DNA of 64,000 nucleotides from CAUJGQ01 sp042408665 (lineage in GTDB: Bacteria; Chloroflexota; Dehalococcoidia; CAUJGQ01): NCBI GenBank assembly GCA_042408665.1, contig JBHOQW010000151.1:1-64000 (forward strand). Reading direction: 5' to 3'. The notes beneath the pieces were generated by a model, which saw nothing but the letters and a program-made list of their open reading frames with translations, did no database searches and was not told where the DNA came from. Made by a program: the position numbers and the translations under genes. Positions within the stretch are counted from its first letter, which is position 1; each line of letters starts with the position of its first letter. Below, piece by piece: positions 59,061-64,000 of the stretch.

Positions 59061-60263
59061 CTACTCCGGCGACTTCTCCGAGGAGTGGCCCGGGAAGACG
59101 CGGCTGCGCGGGTCGATGAAGTGCTTGGCATGGTTGGCGGCGATCGCCGCCTCGGCGAAGCCGGTGGCGATCAGGTTGAGCTTGCCGCGGTAGCGGGCGA
59201 TGTCGCCGGCGGCGAACACGCCGGGGATGTTGGTGGCCATGGTGCTGTCCACGGCGATGCCGCCGTCCACGATCTCCAGCCCCCACTCGCGGATGGGGCC
59301 GATGTTGGCGATGAAGCCCAGGCACAGCAGCAGCCGGTCCACCTCCAGGGTGGTCTCCGCGTCCGTGCGGTTGTCGAAGATGGTCACGGCGCGCAGGACG
59401 CCGTTCTCGCGCTCCACGCGGCGCACCTCGTGGAACACGCGCACGTCCACCGAGGAGCGCATCACCTTGGCCACGGTGTCCTCATGCGCGCGCCAACGGT
59501 CGCGCCGGTGGATGAGGGTGGTCTTGCGGGCGATCGGCTCCAGGTTGAGCGCCCAGTCTAGGGCGCTGTCGCCACCGCCCACGATCAGCACCCGCCGGTC
59601 GCGGAACTGCTCCGGGTCACGCACGAAGTAGAAGACGCTCGTGCCCTCGAGCTCGTCCAGCTCCGGCATGTTGGGCAGCTTGCGCGGGGCGAACGCGCCC
59701 ACGCCGGCGCAGATGATCACCGTGCGCGAGCGGTGCTGCTGCCAGTTGGTGGTGAGCAGGAAGGTGCCGTCCGGCTGCCGCTCCAGCTTCTCCACGCGCT
59801 CGCCCAGGCACACCGTGGCGCCGAACTGAAGCCCCTGCTCAGCGCAGGCGGCCACCAGGTCCTTGCCCTTGATCTTGGGGAAGCCGGCCACGTCGTAGAT
59901 GTACTTCTCCGGGTAGAGCGCGGCCACCTGACCGCCCAGCTCGCCCAGCGAATCGATAATCTTGACGCTCATCTCGCGCATGCCGGCGTAGAACGCGGCG
60001 AACAGACCGGTGGGACCGGCACCGATGATCGTGCAATCGAAGAGGGCGTCCGGCGGTAGGCGGGGGATGTGCATGCCTTCTTTGGGCATGACCTCCTCGC
60101 GGACCGGCTCGGCCAGCACCGCGTGCTGGGCGGGCGGCGCGGCGCGCGGGTCCTCGGTGACGCTCACCCGCGCGGAGCCCACGTTCGTCTCGCGCTCTCC
60201 CGGGCCTGTGGCCCCGGGAGGCTGGGGCGTCGTCGACTGCATGTCACGCCGGTTCTCGCTCAT
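59061..60263 (-). CDS. Ferredoxin-NADP(+) reductase, thioredoxin-reductase-like type
   Basis: 400 aa from ATG 60263; an alternative start is ATG 60089 (MPKEGMHIP), with AGGAGG only three bases away. FAD domain TIIGAGPTGLFAAFYAGMREM, NADPH domain VLIVGGGDSALDWALNL, and the late FAD motif GVFAAGDIARYRGKLNLIATGFAEAAIA. No CxxC redox pair, which distinguishes it from thioredoxin reductase (YumC type). It could reduce the ferredoxin of the P450 at 36029-37542. The first 58 residues are low complexity and encoded partly by a hairpin (60196-60220). Confidence 0.92.
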   Translation of the reverse strand: MSENRRDMQSTTPQPPGATGPGERETNVGSARVSVTEDPRAAPPAQHAVLAEPVREEVMPKEGMHIPRLPPDALFDCTIIGAGPTGLFAAFYAGMREMSVKIIDSLGELGGQVAALYPEKYIYDVAGFPKIKGKDLVAACAEQGLQFGATVCLGERVEKLERQPDGTFLLTTNWQQHRSRTVIICAGVGAFAPRKLPNMPELDELEGTSVFYFVRDPEQFRDRRVLIVGGGDSALDWALNLEPIARKTTLIHRRDRWRAHEDTVAKVMRSSVDVRVFHEVRRVERENGVLRAVTIFDNRTDAETTLEVDRLLLCLGFIANIGPIREWGLEIVDGGIAVDSTMATNIPGVFAAGDIARYRGKLNLIATGFAEAAIAANHAKHFIDPRSRVFPGHSSEKSPE

Positions 60264-60439
60264 GCCCGTCCGTGCTCCTGGTGGGTAGTGACGCTCCCCA
60301 TTCATAACCATACCGCGCCGCCAGGCCGGTGGCAGCATCGTCCCCCTCCATGGCCGGATGCTGCCGCTTACGCACCGCGGGTGGCGACGGGATGTCCACG
60401 CCGGCGCCACGCAGGGTCTTTGAGGCCGAAGCGCGCGCT

Positions 60440-60838
60440 CTAGGCAAGGTCGCGGCCGAAATCGCGCAGGGAGCGGAACACGAGGCCCAGGCCGCCGAAG
60501 AGCAGCACCAACATCACCACCGTGGAGAACAACGAGGTCGGACGGAAGAAGAAGGTGAGGTGGGAGATAATGCCGGCGAAGACGATCACCGCGCCGACCA
60601 GGGTGAGCGCCCAGCCCAGCAGCGAGCGGCCATCCAGAAACAGGAAAAAGATGCCAAAGATGAGCGGCACGAGGGAGAGCGAGTAGCCGCTTATGCCGAA
60701 CAACTCCCACGGCGAGCTGACCACCGTGACGCGGTCGATGAACAGGTAGCCGCCCACGATGGCCATCACCAGCCCGAGGAGGAAGGTGCCCAGGCCGCCG
60801 CTGGTGCCGCCCGGGCGCCGCAGCCGCTCCACATCCAT
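60440..60838 (-). CDS. Small integral membrane protein
   Basis: 132 aa from ATG 60838, preceded by GGAGGTG. Four predicted membrane segments: LGTFLLGLVMAIVGGYLFI, LSLVPLIFGIFFLFLDG, LLGWALTLVGAVIVFAGII and VVMLVLLFGGLGLVF. No family recognised. The basic C-terminus (RSLRDFGRDLA) is cytoplasmic by the positive-inside rule. A TATACT box is at 60866-60861, giving a leader of about 16 bases with its own Shine-Dalgarno. Confidence 0.85.
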   Translation of the reverse strand: MDVERLRRPGGTSGGLGTFLLGLVMAIVGGYLFIDRVTVVSSPWELFGISGYSLSLVPLIFGIFFLFLDGRSLLGWALTLVGAVIVFAGIISHLTFFFRPTSLFSTVVMLVLLFGGLGLVFRSLRDFGRDLA

Positions 60839-60902
60839 GCCCGCACCTCCGCTCGCGGGCAGTATACGGACCCGCCCCACGCCGCCAGAAGCCGGCTCCG
60901 TC

Positions 60903-61973
60903 TCACTCCGTCGGCGGAGGGAACAGGGCGTCCAGGCGGCTCAGGGCCTCCTCAGCCAGGCGTTGCGGGTAGGCGGGGTCGCGCGGGTTGCCCAGCACCA
61001 GCGGATAGCGCCCGGTGTCCTGGGGCGCCGCGCGGGTGGTCAGGCGCCGCTCCGGGTCCAGCACCAGGCGCAGACCGCGCACCCCTTCCACGAACAGGTG
61101 CGGTACCATCACGGCATCCTCGGCGGGGGCCAGCAGGCGGCAGGCGGTGGCGGCCAGCGCCAGGAGCCGCTCGCGCAGGTGGGCGGCGGTGTCCAGCTCC
61201 TCGTGGTAGGGGCGGCGCTGCACCTCGCCGGCGGCCACGCTGCCGTTGCGCGTCACCCGGATGTAGGCGCCCGTCTCGCCTGGGGTGCGCAGCTCGATCT
61301 CGCCCGGGCTCACCTGCGGCTCCACCTCGTGCAGGTTGTGCGCGCGCACGAACGGGTCGTCTGCCGGCGCCAGCGCCCCGGCCGCCGCGGCGCTGAACGG
61401 TTCGGCCGTGGGCTCGTGGGTGCAGGCGATGATCGCCAGGTTGTAGAAGGCGTAGTGGGCCAGCGCCAGCTTCTCCGCCATGGCGTCGATCAGGCGACCG
61501 GCGCGCTCGCGCTCGCCGCGACCGCGGGCGTAGAGGTCGTCCAGCTCCCGTCGGCTCGTCACCGGGCGCATGCCCTCCTCGGTGAGGCGGGGGATGACGC
61601 CCGTATCGGTGACCAGGTGCGGCGTGGAGGGGCTCATGCGCACGCGCACCACCAGCACGCCGCCCACGGGCGTTTCCACCAGGCGCGTGCGCACCAGGTG
61701 GCCGATGGGCGGATCGATCTTGGCCAGGCCGGCCGCCAGCACCGCCTCCGCCTCCGCCACGGGCAGGCCGCGGGCGCGCGTGAGCGTGCCGTCGGGCGCC
61801 ATCATCGCGCCCAGCAGCAGGTCACCACCGCGGCTGTTGGCCAGGGCGGCGGCGGCCCGGGCGACGATGTCGGCGTGCGGGGCGGGCAGACACAGGGTCC
61901 GCAGCGGGTCGAGCCGCCCGCCCGCCAACTGGTCGGCGGTCCACGGGTCGAGGAGGTGCAGGGTGACGTCCAT
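60903..61973 (-). CDS. Schlafen AlbA_2 (ATP-binding-like) domain protein
   Basis: 356 aa from ATG 61973. The N-terminal half follows the AlbA_2 pattern: IVARAAAALANSRGGDLLLGAMM, PDGTLTRARGLPVAEAE, KIDPPIGHLVRTRLVE, VLVVRVRMSPSTPHLV and IPRLTEEGMRPVTSRRELDDL. Such domains occur in presumed transcription regulators, and in Schlafen-type nucleases. The C-terminal half (about 175-350) is a separate mixed alpha/beta domain without an assigned family. No zinc or helix-turn-helix motif is clear. Role may be nucleic-acid binding, an inference from the domain. Confidence 0.75.
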   Translation of the reverse strand: MDVTLHLLDPWTADQLAGGRLDPLRTLCLPAPHADIVARAAAALANSRGGDLLLGAMMAPDGTLTRARGLPVAEAEAVLAAGLAKIDPPIGHLVRTRLVETPVGGVLVVRVRMSPSTPHLVTDTGVIPRLTEEGMRPVTSRRELDDLYARGRGERERAGRLIDAMAEKLALAHYAFYNLAIIACTHEPTAEPFSAAAAGALAPADDPFVRAHNLHEVEPQVSPGEIELRTPGETGAYIRVTRNGSVAAGEVQRRPYHEELDTAAHLRERLLALAATACRLLAPAEDAVMVPHLFVEGVRGLRLVLDPERRLTTRAAPQDTGRYPLVLGNPRDPAYPQRLAEEALSRLDALFPPPTE

Positions 61974-62065
61974 GTTCCGGTTCGAACGGTTGTCTTATGG
62001 CTGCCGGGGGGCTCCGTCGCTCAGGGTAGCGTAGCGGCGCCTCAGGTGCACGGGCGGGGCCGCTC

Positions 62066-62071
62066 TATACT
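62066..62071 (+). promoter_or_regulatory. TATACT -10 box, candidate leaderless promoter
   Basis: TATACT at 62066-62071, seven bases before ATG 62079. The spacing leaves no room for a leader; TCGGGGTG lies between and could at best be a minimal ribosome site. Same arrangement as at 57927. Confidence 0.6.
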
Positions 62072-62078
62072 CGGGGTG

Positions 62079-63293
62079 ATGGATGAGTGCTGGGATGTGG
62101 TCATCGCCGGCGCCGGGCCGGCGGGCTGTGCCGCGGCCGCCCTGCTGGCCGCGCGCAACTGGCGGGTGCTGCTCCTGGATCGAGGGCCGGTGCCGCACCC
62201 GCGCCTGTGCACGCACGCGATTATGCCCGCCGGGCTGTCCGTGCTGGCGGCCATGGGCGTGCTGGACGAGGTGGAGCGGGCCGGGGCGCAGCGCTGGTGG
62301 GGTGTGCGCCTGACGCTGAACGGCGTGCGCCTGGAGGCATCCCTGCCGCGCGGCTGGTGCGAGCACCCCTACGGCCTCAGCCTGCGCCGTCACCTGCTGG
62401 ACCCCATCCTGCTGGGCGCGGTGTGCCGCCAGCCGACCGCCGAGGTGCGTCTGGGCTGGAGCGTGGAGGCGCTGCTCGGCCGTGAGGGCATTGTGACCGG
62501 TGTGCGGGCGCGCGGCCCCGCGGACGAGACCCGGCGCATCGGCGCGCGGCTGGTGGTGGCCGCCGATGGACGCCGCTCCCGCCTGGCACGTCTGGCGCGC
62601 CTGCCGGAACGGCTGCTGCCCAACCGGCACACGGCGCTCATCGCCTACCTGGACGGCGTGCCGGGGGAGGAGCGCCCCTGCCTGGAGGGCTTTTACGACC
62701 GGGGCCGCTCCGCCTCCATGCTCCCCGCCGACGCCGGCCTGCGCGTGGCCGGCGTGATGGTGCCGCCGGACCGCTGGCCGCGCGCTGAATGGGGCGAGCG
62801 GATGCTGGCGGAGCTGCGCCGCTACCCCGGCCTGCGTGAGCGGCTGCGCCACGTCCGTCTGGCCACCCGGCCGGTGCCGGTACGCGGCCTGCGCAATGCC
62901 CTGCGCCGCACGACGCGGCCCGGCTTCGCCGCTATCGGCGACGCCGCCACCCAGACCGACCCCGCCTTCGGGCAGGGCATCTCCTGGGCGCTGCGCGCCG
63001 GCAGTCGCCTAGCGGAGGCGGCGCATCACGCGCTGGCAGCCGGCGACGGGCCGGTGACATTGCCGCCGCGGATCGCCTGGGAGCCGGTGTTTCTGCCGCT
63101 GTTCTTCGGGATCAGCCTGCTCTCGGCCGTGCCGCCCGGCTCCCTGCTGGAGCAGGCCATCATGGCCTCGGCCGCCGGCTCACCCCTGACCGCGCCCGCG
63201 CTGCGCCTGGCGTTGGGCTTCGCCGTGCGTCCGCGCCCGGCGCCCGCGCGGTCCACCGCCGCGGCATGGCTGCGGAGCGCCCTCGGGCGCTGA
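62079..63293 (+). CDS. FAD-dependent monooxygenase / geranylgeranyl reductase-like flavoprotein
   Basis: 404 aa from ATG 62079. FAD fold VVIAGAGPAGCAAAALLAARNW, the middle GARLVVAADGRRSRLAR (DG motif) and the late FAIGDAATQTDPAFGQGI-like motif (GFAAIGDAATQTDPAFGQGIS) define the p-hydroxybenzoate-hydroxylase/GGR superfamily. Two features, LCTHAIMPAGLSVLAAMG and the hydrophobic C-terminal region (about 320-380), suggest a lipophilic substrate such as an isoprenoid or polyketide. Possible roles are reduction of prenyl chains, or hydroxylation. Substrate not determinable. Confidence 0.88.
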   Translation: MDECWDVVIAGAGPAGCAAAALLAARNWRVLLLDRGPVPHPRLCTHAIMPAGLSVLAAMGVLDEVERAGAQRWWGVRLTLNGVRLEASLPRGWCEHPYGLSLRRHLLDPILLGAVCRQPTAEVRLGWSVEALLGREGIVTGVRARGPADETRRIGARLVVAADGRRSRLARLARLPERLLPNRHTALIAYLDGVPGEERPCLEGFYDRGRSASMLPADAGLRVAGVMVPPDRWPRAEWGERMLAELRRYPGLRERLRHVRLATRPVPVRGLRNALRRTTRPGFAAIGDAATQTDPAFGQGISWALRAGSRLAEAAHHALAAGDGPVTLPPRIAWEPVFLPLFFGISLLSAVPPGSLLEQAIMASAAGSPLTAPALRLALGFAVRPRPAPARSTAAAWLRSALGR

Positions 63294-63519
63294 TCGTCCG
63301 ATGAATTCTATAGCTTACGTCTATACAAACTGTCTTGGCAAATAGAGCATACCCGGCTTATCGTGGGGTATGGCCGGTGCTCTGCCCGTCGGTGATCGGC
63401 CGTCCGGTTGGACGGGGATGCATCGCACCGGCGATCCGCGTCGGATTGCGGGTTTCTTGGTCAGATGAACGCGTAGGAACGCCGGCCGCTAGCCGTGCCG
63501 GCGTCGAGGGGTGATGGTC
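63294..63519. other. AT-rich intergenic region before the small zinc ribbon gene
   Basis: 226 bp. The left third is clearly AT-richer than the rest of the window and holds the direct repeat TCTATA (63307-63312 and 63320-63325), then a -35-like TTGGCA (63335-63340) with a weak -10 (TTATCG, 63358-63363). Probable promoter zone; no gene. Confidence 0.45.
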
Positions 63520-63666
63520 ATGGCGCGATGTGCGATCTGTCGTGAACCCTTGACCGAGCCGGAGCATGAGGGGGCGCGGCTGTGCGTGCTGTGCGCGCAC
63601 CGCACCACGGAGCGGGCCCGCCCGCAACCGCGTCCGCTGGAGGCCGGCGTGCTCGACACGGCGTGA
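63520..63666 (+). CDS. Small zinc-ribbon protein (48 aa)
   Basis: A short gene with ATG 63520 following GAGGGGTGA; the in-frame ATG at 63514 is too close to that site. Sequence opens MARCAICREPLTEPEHEG and continues LCVLCAHR, giving a C-x2-C...C-x2-C treble-clef or ribbon knuckle. The tail is Arg/Pro-rich. Very small proteins of this kind are often transcription-associated or anti-repressor-like, but no function can be claimed. Codon usage matches neighbours. Confidence 0.65.
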   Translation: MARCAICREPLTEPEHEGARLCVLCAHRTTERARPQPRPLEAGVLDTA

Positions 63667-63755
63667 GGCCGTGGACGGGCGCGGCGCGCGAAAGAGAGGA
63701 GGGCCAGGGACCACATCATCGGTTCCTGGCCCTGTGCGTGTCAGGGGGTGGCGCG

Positions 63756-64000
63756 TCAGTCGATGTAGGCGTAGGCGGGGATGGTGAGGAACTCCACGAA
63801 CTCCTCGCCCAGGGCCACCTGTTCAAAGAGGGCCACCGCATCGGTGAAGCGCCCGGCCTCGTACGTTGCCGCGCCCAGCGCCTCGCGCAGCCTGGCCAGC
63901 TCCTCTTGCTCGATGGCGCGCACCAGCTCCCGCGTCACCGGCGGCCCTTCGTGCAGGCGGGCGCCGTGACGCACCCACTGCCACACCTGGGAGCGGGCGA
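63756..64000 (-). CDS. aceB: Malate synthase, C-terminal end only
   Basis: The last 81 codons; the gene continues past the right edge. The sequence SQVWQWVRHGARLHEG, TRELVRAIEQEEL and the C-terminal LFEQVALGEEF, EFLTIPAYAYID are the characteristic end of malate synthase A, including the region around the catalytic-base helix and the conserved final YxYID-like tail. It condenses glyoxylate with acetyl-CoA in the glyoxylate cycle. Isocitrate lyase may lie beyond the window. Confidence 0.93.
   Translation of the reverse strand, partial: ARSQVWQWVRHGARLHEGPPVTRELVRAIEQEELARLREALGAATYEAGRFTDAVALFEQVALGEEFVEFLTIPAYAYID

Noticed and set aside
60759..62078. Very long open frame upstream of the geranylgeranyl-reductase-like gene
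   Set aside because: It is antisense to two well-supported genes (60440-60838 and 60903-61973) and has no recognisable protein features; high GC keeps the opposite frame open.
1..64000. tRNA, rRNA and CRISPR arrays
   Set aside because: No cloverleaf with GTTCRA-type T-arm and CCA end, no rRNA segment, and no regularly spaced repeat array was found; the GGTTCGA-like words at about 80 and 61980 lie within or beside protein genes and do not fold as tRNA.

Overview
The window is very GC-rich, densely coded chromosomal DNA with no rRNA, tRNA, IS element, phage or CRISPR visible. Gene content fits Chloroflexota, most likely the Thermomicrobia (Sphaerobacter/Thermomicrobium side): Pro/Thr-rich surface proteins, a DUF5667-like membrane protein with the N-terminal repeat common in this phylum, an archaeal-type prolyl-tRNA synthetase, a tungsten-type aldehyde oxidoreductase, the helicase loader next to dnaB, and start codons placed directly behind TATACT boxes. 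The taxon is an inference.

Layout. 1-11200: the 3' part-truncated gene of a secreted subtilase, a two-gene unit with an unrecognised 555-aa protein, penicillin acylase plus nitroreductase, an enoyl-CoA hydratase, a Rieske fusion protein and a YceI protein. 11436-15561: fabI-like reductase, a broken hemerythrin-DUF2249 gene, and a CstR-like repressor/persulfide dioxygenase-rhodanese/DUF302 operon behind a perfect palindromic operator. 15662-28883: trehalohydrolase treZ, a DUF885 protein, aldehyde:ferredoxin oxidoreductase, an S41 protease relative, proline dehydrogenase, a large GGDEF/GAF/PAS protein and a dienelactone hydrolase. 29232-42054: prolyl-tRNA synthetase, several alpha/beta hydrolases, Hsp20, a corrinoid-binding-like protein, cytochrome P450 with its 3Fe ferredoxin, a second subtilase, a Zn/Mn-binding lipoprotein and a DEAD-box helicase. 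42293-46538: a receiver protein and the replication cluster dnaB-dnaD-like-helicase loader, the loader carrying two AAA+ modules. 46438-56236: Nudix/moaE/moaD, surface proteins, three stand-alone receiver-like proteins, a DUF5667-like protein and YqeY. 56127-64000: amidohydrolase, zinc alcohol dehydrogenase, ferredoxin-NADP reductase, a Schlafen AlbA-2 type protein, a geranylgeranyl-reductase-like flavoprotein, a 48-aa zinc ribbon and the end of malate synthase.

Things that stand out: a dispersed palindromic element with outer arms CCCTCACCC/GGGTGAGGG, found between genes and also read through in frame inside a protease and inside the DnaD-like protein; a large domain of unknown function shared by the 555-aa protein and the Rieske fusion; the tandem-duplicated helicase loader; the amber-split hemerythrin gene; and candidate leaderless promoters.

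Working together: MoaD/MoaE make the pterin needed by the tungsten enzyme at 19345-21234; the ferredoxin-NADP reductase at 59061 could feed the P450-ferredoxin pair; the CstR-like repressor probably controls persulfide disposal; DnaB, the DnaD-like protein and the double loader form one helicase-loading unit.
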